Source of the DNA: Alg239-R122 sp041746135
GTDB taxonomy: Bacteria; Pseudomonadota; Alphaproteobacteria; Sphingomonadales; Sphingomonadaceae
Reading direction: 5' to 3'
Length of the DNA: 64,000 bases
Assembly (NCBI GenBank): GCA_041746135.1
Contig: JBGTHQ010000041.1
Coordinates: 9,018-73,017, forward strand
The notes under the pieces are model-generated. The model ran no database searches, was not told the DNA's origin, and saw only the letters and a list, made by a program, of their open reading frames with translations. Of this stretch, positions 17,396 through 26,781 are shown one piece after another (position 1 is the stretch's first letter; each line of letters starts with the position of its first letter). The translations under genes were made by a program, and so were the position numbers.

Positions 17396-20290
17396 ATGAA
17401 TATTTTCTCTGCCCGGTTCGCCCTCCCACTCACCATATTTGCGCTCTATACCACCGCCATCACGCCGGCGGTGATCGCGCAGGAAGCGGTGCAAACCAGC
17501 GCCGATAAGGCTGTTTCGCAAGAACAGCCATGGCTTTACGAGAACAGCAACATCCCGGTCGACACCGCCTGGACGTTCGGCGTACTGGAAAACGGGCTAC
17601 GCTACGCCGTGCGCCGCAACGGAGTGCCGCCCGGTCAAGTCGCGATACGGATCCGCGTAGATGCCGGTTCGCTGATGGAAGAGGATAGCGAGCAGGGGTT
17701 TGCCCATTTGCTCGAACACATGACATTTCGGGAATCCAAATATGTGCCCGATGGCGATATCATCAAAATCTGGCAGCGTTTCGGTGCGACATTCGGAAGC
17801 GACAGCAACGCCGAAACTACGCCTACACAGACCGTCTATAAGCTCGACTTGCCCAATGCCAGCCGCGCCGGTCTGGACGAAAGCGTCAAGATCCTTTCGG
17901 GCATGATCCGCGAGCCAGCGCTCAGCACGAGCGGATTGAAGGCGGAAGTACCTGTGGTGATGGCGGAACTGCGCGAACGATCCGGCGCGCAGGCACGGGT
18001 CAGTGATCTGACCCGTGAAGTATTTTTCAAGGGGCAAAGGCTCGCGAACCGTTCTCCCATCGGTACGGTTGCCACATTGCGCGGGGCGACGAGCGATAGC
18101 GTGCAGGCGTTCCACAAGCGCTGGTACCGCCCTGAAAATACCGTGATCGTCATCGCTGGAGACGGCGAACCGGCCATGTTCGAAGCCATGCTGAATAAAT
18201 ATTTCGCTGACTGGAAAGTCGAAGGCAAGACTGCACCGCATCCCGATTTTGGCGATCCCAAACCCGACAAAGGCGACAAGAATGCGATTACCGCCGCGTT
18301 CATTACAGAACCCACGCTTCCCCATATCGTCAATTACGCGGTCCTGCGTCCATGGCGGCAGGTCAATGACACAATTGAATATAATCAGGGCCTGTTCATC
18401 GATATCCTGGCAATCCAGCTCATTAACCGCAGGCTAGAAGCACGCGCACGGGGCGGCGGCAGTTATCTGCAGGCCTCAGTCTATCAAGACGATGTCAGCC
18501 GCACGGTCGACGGGACGTTCGTTCAGATCGTTCCGATTGACGAGGACTGGAAAGCGGCGCTGGAGGATGTGCGATCGGTTATTGCCGACGCAAAAGCCAA
18601 TCCGCCGACATCAGAAGAAATCGCCCGCGAACTGTCCGAATTCGATTCCTCGCTGTTGACAGCGGTGGAGACGTCGAACACCGAAGCAGGGGCGAAGCAG
18701 GCCGACGACTTGGTCAACGCGGTCGATATTCGTGAAACCATCGCCACATCGCAGGCGGCGCTGGACCTGTTTCGCGAAATGAAGGGCCTGTTTACGCCGG
18801 ACCGGTTGCTGCAATCGACGCAGAAATTGTTTGAAGGCGATGTGACTCGCGCCATTCTGGTCGCGCCGCAGGATATTGCAAAGGGTGCCGGGCAACTCGA
18901 TGCCGAACTCGCCAAAACCGCGACCGTCTCTACCGATGCCCGGATTGCCGATCAGACGATCGGTTTCGATGATCTTCCCGAGCTAGGAACTCCGGGTACC
19001 GTCATTCAAACCGAAGACCTGCAAATGCTGGGGATCGAGGTTGTCACCCTGTCCAATGGCGTGCGGGCGATGCTGTATGCTAATGATGCGGAAGTGGCGA
19101 AAATTTATGCCAAAGTGCGTTTCGGTAAGGGTTTCAAAGCGCTGACGCCGGATCAGGCGCCGCAGATATGGGCCGCCGAAACGGCTCTCATCAGCAGTGG
19201 TGTGGGTGACCTTGATCAGGAAAAGCTCGACCGGCTGACCACAGGCCGCCAGATCGGATTCGATTTCGCTATCGAGGACGACGCATTCGAGTTTAGTGCG
19301 CAGACACGGCCCGAAGATCTCGAAGACCAGTTGCACCTGTTTGCCGCCAAGCTGGCCGGTCCGCGCTGGGACAAGGCACCCGTCATTCGTGCAAAAGCAG
19401 GCGGCAAACTGTCCTATGACAGCTATTCCATCGCGCCGCAGACAGTTTTGAACCGCGACCTCGACTGGCTGACGCACAATAAGGACGATCGCTGGAAAAC
19501 GCCGACACCCGCAGAGCTCGATACGCTGACGCCCGAAAACTTTAAAGCAACGTGGGAGCCGATCCTGAAAAGCGGACCGATCGAGGTGTTGCTGTTCGGC
19601 GATTTCAAACGCGAAGACGCGATTGCGGCGCTAGAAAAAACATTCGGCGCCTTGCCGGCCAGACAAGCGGCACCCCTGCCGGAAAATGCGGGCGACGTGA
19701 ATTTCCCACAAGCGGGAGCGACCGAAGTGCTGCGTCACAAGGGCGATGACAATCAGGCCGCAGCCGCAATTGCCTGGCCCACTGGCGGCGGTTTTGAGGA
19801 TATCCGCGAAAGTCGGCAGCTGGAGATATTGACTTCGCTGTTCAACAACCGGTTATTCGAGCAACTGCGTGAACAGGAGGGCGCGAGTTATGCGCCGCAA
19901 GTGACCAACAGCTGGCCGGTTAATTTTCAGGAGGGCGGCTATATCGCGGCCATCAGCCAGCTGGAGCCGGGAAGCATACCGAAATTCTACCAGATCGCCG
20001 AGGATATCGCTGCCGACCTGATCGCCACACCGGTCGAGATGGACGAACTGAACCGTATTACCGAACCGCTTAAACAGACGATCGAGCGCTCCAGCACCGG
20101 CAATTCGTTCTGGCTGTGGCAATTGGAAGGCGGGTCTTTCGACCGTCGCCGCGTCGATGCATTGCGCACGTTGTTCGGCGATTATACGGTCACCACTCCG
20201 GCCTGGATCCAGGCACTCGCCGCCAAATATTTCGGTGGCAAAGAAAGCTGGAAGATGATGGTCCTGCCGGAAAAAGCGCCCTTGCCGTGA
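17396..20290 (+). CDS. M16 family zinc metallopeptidase, exported
   Basis: A 964-residue insulinase-family peptidase. The inverted zinc motif is H104-L-L-E107-H108, within EQGFAHLLEHMTFRES, with the third ligand expected in the NAETTPTQTVYKLDL region. Two M16 repeats are present (catalytic N-half and inactive C-half, the latter with EVLLFGDFKREDAI), giving the usual clam-shell. A signal peptide follows the ATG at 17396 (MNIFSARFALPLTIF...VIAQ), which is why that start is preferred over a GTG at 17345. Periplasmic peptide degradation is likely; the substrate is unknown. Confidence 0.9.
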   Translation: MNIFSARFALPLTIFALYTTAITPAVIAQEAVQTSADKAVSQEQPWLYENSNIPVDTAWTFGVLENGLRYAVRRNGVPPGQVAIRIRVDAGSLMEEDSEQGFAHLLEHMTFRESKYVPDGDIIKIWQRFGATFGSDSNAETTPTQTVYKLDLPNASRAGLDESVKILSGMIREPALSTSGLKAEVPVVMAELRERSGAQARVSDLTREVFFKGQRLANRSPIGTVATLRGATSDSVQAFHKRWYRPENTVIVIAGDGEPAMFEAMLNKYFADWKVEGKTAPHPDFGDPKPDKGDKNAITAAFITEPTLPHIVNYAVLRPWRQVNDTIEYNQGLFIDILAIQLINRRLEARARGGGSYLQASVYQDDVSRTVDGTFVQIVPIDEDWKAALEDVRSVIADAKANPPTSEEIARELSEFDSSLLTAVETSNTEAGAKQADDLVNAVDIRETIATSQAALDLFREMKGLFTPDRLLQSTQKLFEGDVTRAILVAPQDIAKGAGQLDAELAKTATVSTDARIADQTIGFDDLPELGTPGTVIQTEDLQMLGIEVVTLSNGVRAMLYANDAEVAKIYAKVRFGKGFKALTPDQAPQIWAAETALISSGVGDLDQEKLDRLTTGRQIGFDFAIEDDAFEFSAQTRPEDLEDQLHLFAAKLAGPRWDKAPVIRAKAGGKLSYDSYSIAPQTVLNRDLDWLTHNKDDRWKTPTPAELDTLTPENFKATWEPILKSGPIEVLLFGDFKREDAIAALEKTFGALPARQAAPLPENAGDVNFPQAGATEVLRHKGDDNQAAAAIAWPTGGGFEDIRESRQLEILTSLFNNRLFEQLREQEGASYAPQVTNSWPVNFQEGGYIAAISQLEPGSIPKFYQIAEDIAADLIATPVEMDELNRITEPLKQTIERSSTGNSFWLWQLEGGSFDRRRVDALRTLFGDYTVTTPAWIQALAAKYFGGKESWKMMVLPEKAPLP

Positions 20291-20430
20291 GTTATAGCGG
20301 CCTCATATAAGGTTCATGCTTTGTACGATAGTTGCAAATGAAACTCCGTTTAACGGCATAAAATAACTTGCATGCCGTCTTAAAAACGCGCAATTCGGCG
20401 ATATATCAAATCGCAAAATACAGGTCCGCA

Positions 20431-20463
20431 TGAATTATTGCGAATTGCTGCGATGAATTATTG
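20431..20463. repeat. 10-bp direct repeat before the DAHP synthase gene
   Basis: TGAATTATTG occurs at 20431-20440 and again at 20454-20463, where it runs into the GGAG ribosome binding site of the DAHP synthase gene. A regulator or antisense site is possible; nothing more can be said. Confidence 0.4.
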
Positions 20464-20472
20464 GAGTTACTT

Positions 20473-21846
20473 GTGGCCGCAAACTGGACACCCGAAAGCT
20501 GGAGAGCACGAAAAGCGCTGCACATTCCTGAATACAGGGATGCAGACGCTCTGGCCCAAGCCGAAGAGACGCTGAAAAATTACCCGCCGCTGGTATTTGC
20601 CGGCGAAGCGCGCGATTTGAAAGCCGATCTAGCCAAAGTGGCGGCTGGCAAGGCGTTCTTGTTGCAGGGCGGGGATTGCGCGGAAAGTTTTGCCGAATTC
20701 CATCCGAACAATATCCGCGACACGTTTCGCGTCATCCTGCAGATGGCTGTGGTGCTGACCTATGCGTCGAAACTGCCCGTGGTGAAGCTCGGCCGCATGG
20801 CGGGACAGTTTGCCAAGCCGCGCTCCTCGCCGGTTGAAGTAATCGATGGCACGGAATTGCCGAGTTATCGCGGCGATATCATCAACGGCATCGAGTTCGA
20901 CAGGGACCTGCGCGAACCCGATCCGCGGCGTATGGTGCGCGCCTATAGTCAGGCCGCGGCGACGCTCAACCTGCTGCGTGCATTCTCGACCGGAGGCTAT
21001 GCCAATTTGCAGCAGGTGCATGGCTGGACCCACGATTTTATGGGACGCAGTCCCTGGGCCAAAAAATATGGTGAAATGGCCGACCGGATCAGCGAAGCGC
21101 TGGAATTCATGGACGCGTGCGGGATTAATCCCGACACTGTGCCGCAGTTGAAGGCCACGCAATTCTATACCAGCCACGAGGCGCTTCTGCTGCCCTACGA
21201 ACAGGCGATGACGCGGCAGGATTCGCTGACGGGCGACTGGTATGACACATCGGCACATTTCCTGTGGATCGGCGATCGTACGCGGTTCGAAGGTTCCGCG
21301 CATGTCGAATATATGCGCGGAATCGGCAATCCGATCGGCATGAAATGCGGACCGAGCCTTGAGCCCGATGCGCTTCTGCACATGCTCGATACGCTCAACC
21401 CGGCACGCGAGCCGGGACGCATCACGCTGATTACCCGTTATGGCCACGATAAAATCGAGACCGGCCTGCCCAAGCTGGTGCGGGCGGTCAAGAAGGAAGG
21501 CCACCCGGTAATATGGTCGTGCGATCCCATGCACGGCAACGTCATCAAGGCGGCGAGCGGATATAAAACCCGGCCGTTTGAACGGATAATGGCCGAAGTT
21601 CGGGGCTTTTTCGCCGTGCACCGTACGGAGGGCACCAATGCAGGCGGGATACATGTCGAAATGACGGGGCAGAACGTGACCGAATGCACCGGCGGTGCGA
21701 TCGCAATAACCGACGAGGCATTGGGCGATCGCTATCATACGCACTGTGACCCGCGTCTCAATGCGGCGCAGTCGCTGGAACTTGCATTTACGCTTGCGGA
21801 AATGCTGAATCAGGAAATGACGGCACGACAAAAAGAAGCGGCATAG
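20473..21846 (+). CDS. Class II 3-deoxy-7-phosphoheptulonate synthase
   Basis: First enzyme of the shikimate pathway, joining phosphoenolpyruvate and erythrose 4-phosphate. The plant-type (class II) protein of 457 residues starts MAANWTPESWRARKALHIPEY; motifs include FLLQGGDCAESF, KLGRMAGQFAKPRS, and WSCDPMHGNV, with the metal-binding Cys in GGDCAE and Glu/Asp near the C-terminus (TECTGG, HTHCDPRLN). The GTG at 20473 has GGAG 7 nt upstream and matches the family N-terminus; a TTG at 20461 overlaps that site and is rejected. Confidence 0.94.
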   Translation: MAANWTPESWRARKALHIPEYRDADALAQAEETLKNYPPLVFAGEARDLKADLAKVAAGKAFLLQGGDCAESFAEFHPNNIRDTFRVILQMAVVLTYASKLPVVKLGRMAGQFAKPRSSPVEVIDGTELPSYRGDIINGIEFDRDLREPDPRRMVRAYSQAAATLNLLRAFSTGGYANLQQVHGWTHDFMGRSPWAKKYGEMADRISEALEFMDACGINPDTVPQLKATQFYTSHEALLLPYEQAMTRQDSLTGDWYDTSAHFLWIGDRTRFEGSAHVEYMRGIGNPIGMKCGPSLEPDALLHMLDTLNPAREPGRITLITRYGHDKIETGLPKLVRAVKKEGHPVIWSCDPMHGNVIKAASGYKTRPFERIMAEVRGFFAVHRTEGTNAGGIHVEMTGQNVTECTGGAIAITDEALGDRYHTHCDPRLNAAQSLELAFTLAEMLNQEMTARQKEAA

Positions 21847-21938
21847 CCTAAAGCGAAAAGTGCCGTGGATGTGCGCTGCAACTATGCGCCGACACCGAGC
21901 ATTTGCATATAGGTGCGCTTCGGGGCATATGGTTTGGC

Positions 21939-23207
21939 ATGATGCTATCCCGGAAAATGCTCACGCTCTTCACCCTTATCTCGCTGGCTCTGCCTTTGCG
22001 AGCGTACGCGCAGGTTAAGGGTGAGGCCGCCGCCGCTGCGCTGGCGGCAGATTACGACACGATCGTTGAAGAGCTCATCACCATAACGGAAATTCCCGCA
22101 CCGCCTTTCAAGGAAGACGAACGCGGTGCCTGGATGATGGCACGATTTACCGATCTCGGCCTGGAAAATGTCGCGCGCGACGCGGTGGGTAATATTACCG
22201 GTGTGCGCAGGGGAACGGCTCCTTCAGGCGGAAAAATGCTGGCGCTGACCGCGCACTTGGACACGGTTTTTCCCGAAGGCACCGAAGTCAAGGTGCGCCG
22301 GGAAGGCGACCGGCTGATGGCGCCGGGTATTGGCGACGATTCGCTCGGCCTCAGCGCCATGCTGGCATGGCTGCGGGGGATGAATGATGCCAACATCACG
22401 ACCCGCAATCCCATATTGTTCGTCGCGACGGTGGGCGAGGAAGGCAAGGGCGACCTGCGCGGAGTCCGCCATCTGCTGACACAGGGGCCGTATAAAAACC
22501 GTATCGGCGGCTTTATTTCGGTAGATGGCAGCCATACGAACCGGATCGTGCACCGCGCGGTCGGCTCCAAACGCTATCGCATCGCGTTCAAGGGCCCCGG
22601 CGGTCACAGCTATGGCGCCTACGGAATCGTCAATCCGATGGCGGCGATGGCGGACACCGTGCGCCGGCTCTATGAAGTCAGCGTACCGCGCGATCCCAAG
22701 ACCACCTATGCGGCCAGCGTCGTCTCGGGCGGCCGCTCGATCAACACTATTCCTGACGAGATTTTGCTCGAAGTGGATATGCGCTCTCCCGATCCGGTGG
22801 AACTCGAACGACTGGAAACCCGGTTTCTGCAGATAGTTGGTGAAGCAGTCACCACAGAAAATTTCGCGCGCAACACCCGTGAGGGAGAAATCACCGCCGT
22901 GAAAACACGCATTGGCGATCGGCCCGCAGGTATAACTGCCGCAGACGATCCGTTGGTGAAGGCGGCGCAAAGCGCATTGGAAAATGCCGGATATACAGTC
23001 GAACTGGAATCCTCCTCGACGGATTCAAATATCGCCATGAGCTTGCAAATACCGGCCATAACTATCGGAACGGGTGCGGATGGGGGCAGAGCGCATGCTC
23101 TCGACGAATATCTGAATGTCGAACGCGGCGAATTCGTACGCGGCCTGTCGGCGGGACTGTCGATCGTTATGGACGCCGCGAATATCGAATATCCAAACGG
23201 GGAATAA
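21939..23207 (+). CDS. Exported M20 family zinc peptidase
   Basis: A 422-residue M20/M25/M40 peptidase. A signal peptide (MMLSRKMLTLFTLISLALPLRAYAQ) supports the start at 21939 over a TTG at 21903. Metal and catalytic residues visible: H106 in TAHLDTVFPEG, the bridging Asp in GIGDDSLG, E167/E168 in VGEEGKGDLRG, and the dimerisation domain (GPGGHSYGAYG). Periplasmic aminopeptidase or carboxypeptidase activity on short peptides is likely. It is followed by a 240-bp gap before cydA. Confidence 0.88.
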   Translation: MMLSRKMLTLFTLISLALPLRAYAQVKGEAAAAALAADYDTIVEELITITEIPAPPFKEDERGAWMMARFTDLGLENVARDAVGNITGVRRGTAPSGGKMLALTAHLDTVFPEGTEVKVRREGDRLMAPGIGDDSLGLSAMLAWLRGMNDANITTRNPILFVATVGEEGKGDLRGVRHLLTQGPYKNRIGGFISVDGSHTNRIVHRAVGSKRYRIAFKGPGGHSYGAYGIVNPMAAMADTVRRLYEVSVPRDPKTTYAASVVSGGRSINTIPDEILLEVDMRSPDPVELERLETRFLQIVGEAVTTENFARNTREGEITAVKTRIGDRPAGITAADDPLVKAAQSALENAGYTVELESSSTDSNIAMSLQIPAITIGTGADGGRAHALDEYLNVERGEFVRGLSAGLSIVMDAANIEYPNGE

Positions 23208-23310
23208 CCAAGAGGAAATTGGACATGGCGCGCGTTGAAAAGCTATGTCTCATGCAATTCTTCAAGGGAATGGGTAGTCCGAATATTATCAATTCCTGCT
23301 ATAGCTGCAA

Positions 23311-23329
23311 AGTTGCGAATTTTGCAACT
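23311..23329. promoter_or_regulatory. Inverted repeat upstream of cydAB
   Basis: AGTTGC and GCAACT face each other across 7 bp, 120 bp before the cydA ATG, in an AT-rich gap. This could be an operator for oxygen or redox control of the oxidase genes; it does not match the FNR consensus (TTGAT-N4-ATCAA). Confidence 0.35.
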
Positions 23330-23448
23330 ACGGCGATATATTTGGCATGATTGGATAATTGGCTACGTCGGCCACTTGTGGTAGTAAACTCACACTTGGC
23401 AATGCGATCAGTCCGGCTATTACTCCCGAACCAAAAGGACGCAAATAC

Positions 23449-24924
23449 ATGTTTGACGGTTTCGACGCACTCATGCTCGCGCGCATACAATTTGCCTTTA
23501 CGATCAGTTTCCATTTCATATTTCCGGCATTTTCCATCGGTCTCGCCAGCTATCTGGCGGTGCTCGAAGGATTGTGGCTGAAAACGGGCAAGGAACTGTA
23601 TCTCGACTTGTTCAAATACTGGCGCAAGATATTCGCGATCGCTTTTGCTATGGGCGTGGTTTCGGGCATCGTTATGTCCTATCAGTTCGGCACCAATTGG
23701 TCGGTATTTTCGGACAAGGCGGGACCGGTCATCGGTCCGCTAATGGCCTATGAAGTGCTGACCGCTTTTTTTCTGGAAGCGGGATTTCTGGGGGTCATGC
23801 TGTTCGGCATGGATAAGGTCGGCAAGAAATTGCACTTCACCGCGACGATGATGGTCGCGATCGGTACGTTTATTTCCGCATTCTGGATATTGAGCGTCAA
23901 CAGTTGGATGCAGACGCCGACCGGATATGAAATGGGCGCCAATGGACAATTCCTGCCGGGCGAAAGCTGGCTTGCGATCATTTTCAACCCGAGTTTTCCC
24001 TATCGCCTCGTCCATACGGTGATGGCGGCGTATCTGACGACGGCCTTCGTGATCGGTGCGGTCGGTGCGTGGCACCTGCTGCGCGACAAGGCCGATCTGC
24101 GCGCGCGCAAGATGTTTTCGATGGCGATGTGGATGGCGGCAATCGTAGCCCCGTTGCAGATTTTCGCAGGCGACTTGCACGGGCTCAACACGCTGGAACA
24201 TCAACCCGCTAAGATCATGGCGATGGAGGGACATTTCGACAGCCATCCCGACGGGGCACCCCTGATCCTGTTCGGCATTCCCAACAGCAAGGAAAAGCGG
24301 ATCGACTATGCGATCGAGATACCCAAGCTGTCCTCTTTGATCCTCAAACACGATCTGGACGCACCAATGGCCGGACTGGACACGATCGACGAAGACAAAC
24401 AGCCGCCGGTGGGCACGGTATTCTGGTCGTTCCGGATCATGGTCGGGATCGGTTTCGCGATGCTGGGTATCGGGCTATGGAGCCTGGTCGCTCGCGTCCG
24501 CAAGAAATTGTACGACTGGTCCTGGCTGCACCGCGCCGCGATCGCAATGGGGCCTTCGGGTTTTGTCGCCGTCATTGCGGGCTGGATCACGACCGAAGTT
24601 GGAAGGCAGCCTTATACGGTCTATAATCTTCTGCGGACGTCCGACAGCGCCTCGCCACTGGACGCACCCGCTGTAGGGGCGTCGCTAGTGGCTTTTGTGA
24701 TTGTGTATTTCATTATGTTCGGCGCGGGAACGCTCTATATTCTTCGTTTGATGAACAAACAGGTCACCGGTCTTGAGAAAACAGCGGAAAGCGGCCCGAT
24801 CAGGACCGCCGGAATTACGCCGGCCACGAATGAAACGGCGCGTGGTAAAGGCGGGGACGATGCGGATTGGGGTACCCACCCCGACCACCCCGCCGATGAA
24901 GGCACCAAAGGAGAGGGCGAATGA
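23449..24924 (+). CDS. cydA: Cytochrome bd-type quinol oxidase subunit I
   Basis: Haem-carrying subunit of cytochrome bd oxidase, which reduces oxygen with quinol without pumping protons. The 491-residue protein begins MFDGFDALMLARIQFAFTISFHF; H22 is the expected high-spin haem ligand, and GRQPYTVYNLLRTSD is the conserved quinol-side motif. The short length and Q-loop fit the CIO (cyanide-insensitive) branch rather than E. coli CydA. AAAGGA lies 9 nt before the ATG at 23449. ATGA overlaps the cydB start. The C-terminal tail is long, charged and probably disordered. Confidence 0.95.
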   Translation: MFDGFDALMLARIQFAFTISFHFIFPAFSIGLASYLAVLEGLWLKTGKELYLDLFKYWRKIFAIAFAMGVVSGIVMSYQFGTNWSVFSDKAGPVIGPLMAYEVLTAFFLEAGFLGVMLFGMDKVGKKLHFTATMMVAIGTFISAFWILSVNSWMQTPTGYEMGANGQFLPGESWLAIIFNPSFPYRLVHTVMAAYLTTAFVIGAVGAWHLLRDKADLRARKMFSMAMWMAAIVAPLQIFAGDLHGLNTLEHQPAKIMAMEGHFDSHPDGAPLILFGIPNSKEKRIDYAIEIPKLSSLILKHDLDAPMAGLDTIDEDKQPPVGTVFWSFRIMVGIGFAMLGIGLWSLVARVRKKLYDWSWLHRAAIAMGPSGFVAVIAGWITTEVGRQPYTVYNLLRTSDSASPLDAPAVGASLVAFVIVYFIMFGAGTLYILRLMNKQVTGLEKTAESGPIRTAGITPATNETARGKGGDDADWGTHPDHPADEGTKGEGE

Positions 24925-25922
24925 ATCCCGACCTGACCGTTATATGGGCGATTATCATTGCTTTTGCCGTATTCATGTATGTCGTGATGGATGGCTTCGA
25001 TCTGGGAATTGGAATTTTGTTTCCGGCGCTCGGCAAGGGTGCGGAGCGCGACAAGGCGATGAACACCGTAGCCCCGGTATGGGACGGCAACGAAACATGG
25101 CTGGTGCTGGGCGGCGGCGGATTGCTGGCGGCTTTCCCGCTCGCCTATGCTGTTATCCTACCCGCAATCTATCCGCCGATCATCGCCATGCTGCTCGGCC
25201 TTGTCTTTCGCGGCGTTGCGTTCGAGGCACGCTGGCGCGATCCGCGCCACATCCCTTTCTGGGACTTTACTTTCATCACCGGTTCGATCGTGGCGGCCTT
25301 TGCGCAGGGCGTAACCTTGGGTGCGTTGTTACAGGGTATAGAAGTGACGGGGCGCGCCTATTCGGGCGGGTGGCTCGACTGGCTCACACCCTATAGCGTG
25401 CTGACGGGGTTCGGCGTGGTGATCGGCTACGCATTGCTCGGCGCGACATGGCTGATCTGGAAAACCGAAGGGGCGGTGCAGGACCATGGCTACAGGATGG
25501 CGTGGAAACTCGCCCCGGCGACACTGGTCGCGCTCGGACTGGTCAGCATGTATACGCCGTTTCTGGAGGCTGAATACTGGAATCGCTGGTTCTCCATGCC
25601 GGGCGTGTTGTTTACGGCGCAGGTACCCTTGGCCACTGCAATCATCGCCTATGCCTTATACCGCGCCTTGAAAAAGCGCCGTGAAGTCGCGCCTTTCCTG
25701 CTGACGCTGGGCCTGTTCCTGCTCGGGATGATCGGATTGGGCATCTCGATGTTTCCCTATGTGGTTCCCGACGAGATCACGATTTGGGATGCCGCGACCA
25801 GCGAGCGCAGCCAGATATTCATGCTGGTCGGGACCGCGATCACCGTGCCGCTGATCCTGATCTACACCGGCTGGGCCTATTGGGTGTTTCGCGGCAAGAC
25901 GTCGGACGAGGGATATCATTGA
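24921..25922 (+). CDS. cydB: Cytochrome bd-type quinol oxidase subunit II
   Basis: Membrane partner of CydA, 333 residues with eight predicted hydrophobic segments. The N-terminal FMYVVMDGFDLGIGILFP and VWDGNETWLVLGGGGLLAAFP are signature CydB sequences. It overlaps cydA by 4 bp (ATGA) and the next small gene by 1 bp (TGATG), so all three should be translated from one mRNA in fixed ratio. Confidence 0.96.
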   Translation: MNPDLTVIWAIIIAFAVFMYVVMDGFDLGIGILFPALGKGAERDKAMNTVAPVWDGNETWLVLGGGGLLAAFPLAYAVILPAIYPPIIAMLLGLVFRGVAFEARWRDPRHIPFWDFTFITGSIVAAFAQGVTLGALLQGIEVTGRAYSGGWLDWLTPYSVLTGFGVVIGYALLGATWLIWKTEGAVQDHGYRMAWKLAPATLVALGLVSMYTPFLEAEYWNRWFSMPGVLFTAQVPLATAIIAYALYRALKKRREVAPFLLTLGLFLLGMIGLGISMFPYVVPDEITIWDAATSERSQIFMLVGTAITVPLILIYTGWAYWVFRGKTSDEGYH

Positions 25923-26044
25923 TGCACGGTCGTGAGGCGCCGCTTTGGCGCAGGATAGGGTGGATGGTCGCAATCTGGTTGGCCAGCGTGACGGTGGTCG
26001 GGGCGGTCGCCTATATCATACGGTGGTGGCTGGGCATGGGTTAG
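25922..26044 (+). CDS. DUF2474 small membrane subunit of bd/CIO oxidase
   Basis: A 40-residue single-pass protein: MHGREAPLWRRIGWMVAIWL leads into one hydrophobic helix (ASVTVVGAVAYIIRWWLGMG). The PLWRRIGWxxxIWxASV pattern is that of DUF2474 proteins found behind cioAB, the counterpart of CydX/CydS accessory subunits that stabilise the haems. The ATG overlaps the cydB stop (TGATG). Easily missed by gene callers because of its size. Confidence 0.85.
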   Translation: MHGREAPLWRRIGWMVAIWLASVTVVGAVAYIIRWWLGMG

Positions 26045-26233
26045 GACGCGTCATCGCGCCTAGCAGTTAAACAGTTCCTTACCGCAGCTATAACCGGGTT
26101 CCGGCAAACACGGCGCGCAGCGTTTATCAGGCAAACCCTTTGGCGCGGTTTAACTTGAAATGGCTACGCACTACTAAAACTGGTGTGCATCAAAGATACG
26201 AGCCGAAACGAATGTGCGGAATGCTGCGCAGGA

Positions 26234-26770
26234 TTACCGTTCCACGATGTCGCGGTTCATCGGTGCCAGTTTGCTCAGCAGTCGATTTTGCGAACGAAAA
26301 GCTATGCCTTCTTGGTCCATCGCCTTTTGCAGATTTTCGACCAGCGCATTTAGGTCGCCGCGCTGGAGACCCATGTCGGTGTGCGCGGTTTTCATGTCCC
26401 GGCCGCTATAATCGCAGCCCGCGTTGAGGATAAAGCAGAATTGTTCGAACAACGTACGGCGCAGGCGCACGGTGTCATGCGCCTTGAATATATCCGAAAT
26501 ACGCGGATCGGACAGGCTGATATCGACCAGATTGTCGGCGATTCGCCGGATGCCATCCTGTCCATGGAATGCGGCCGCCATTTTCCCGTTTTTGAAGGGG
26601 TCTGCGCCGGCATTCTCGTCATCCTGAATATACGGGTCGACGGGCAATTCTCCCGTCACTGGATCGCGCTGCGGTTCTTCGAACGGGATCCGTGTCACGG
26701 CATCGGGGTCAGCCTCAATGGGCGGCGGCATTTCCTGCGCTAGAAATAGCAATGATAACAGCAGAGACAT
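26234..26770 (-). CDS. Truncated haemoglobin (group I-like) with exported N-terminus
   Basis: A 178-residue globin. Residues 68-178 form a 2-over-2 haemoglobin: FHGQDGIRRIADNLVDISLSDPRISDIF, then the distal helix region FEQFCFILNAGCDYSGRDM and the proximal haem ligand H130 in KTAHTDMGL. In front of it are a short hydrophobic start (MSLLLSLLFLAQE) that may be a signal peptide and about 50 Pro/Asp-rich residues, unusual for cytoplasmic truncated globins. Such proteins bind O2 or NO. The gene starts 11 bp after the DUF3034 gene ends, so the two are probably one operon. Confidence 0.85.
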   Translation of the reverse strand: MSLLLSLLFLAQEMPPPIEADPDAVTRIPFEEPQRDPVTGELPVDPYIQDDENAGADPFKNGKMAAAFHGQDGIRRIADNLVDISLSDPRISDIFKAHDTVRLRRTLFEQFCFILNAGCDYSGRDMKTAHTDMGLQRGDLNALVENLQKAMDQEGIAFRSQNRLLSKLAPMNRDIVER

Positions 26771-26781
26771 GATATTCTTTC

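Noticed and set aside
20629..21831. A 400-codon minus-strand frame
   Set aside because: Antisense to the class II DAHP synthase gene, no recognisable motif.
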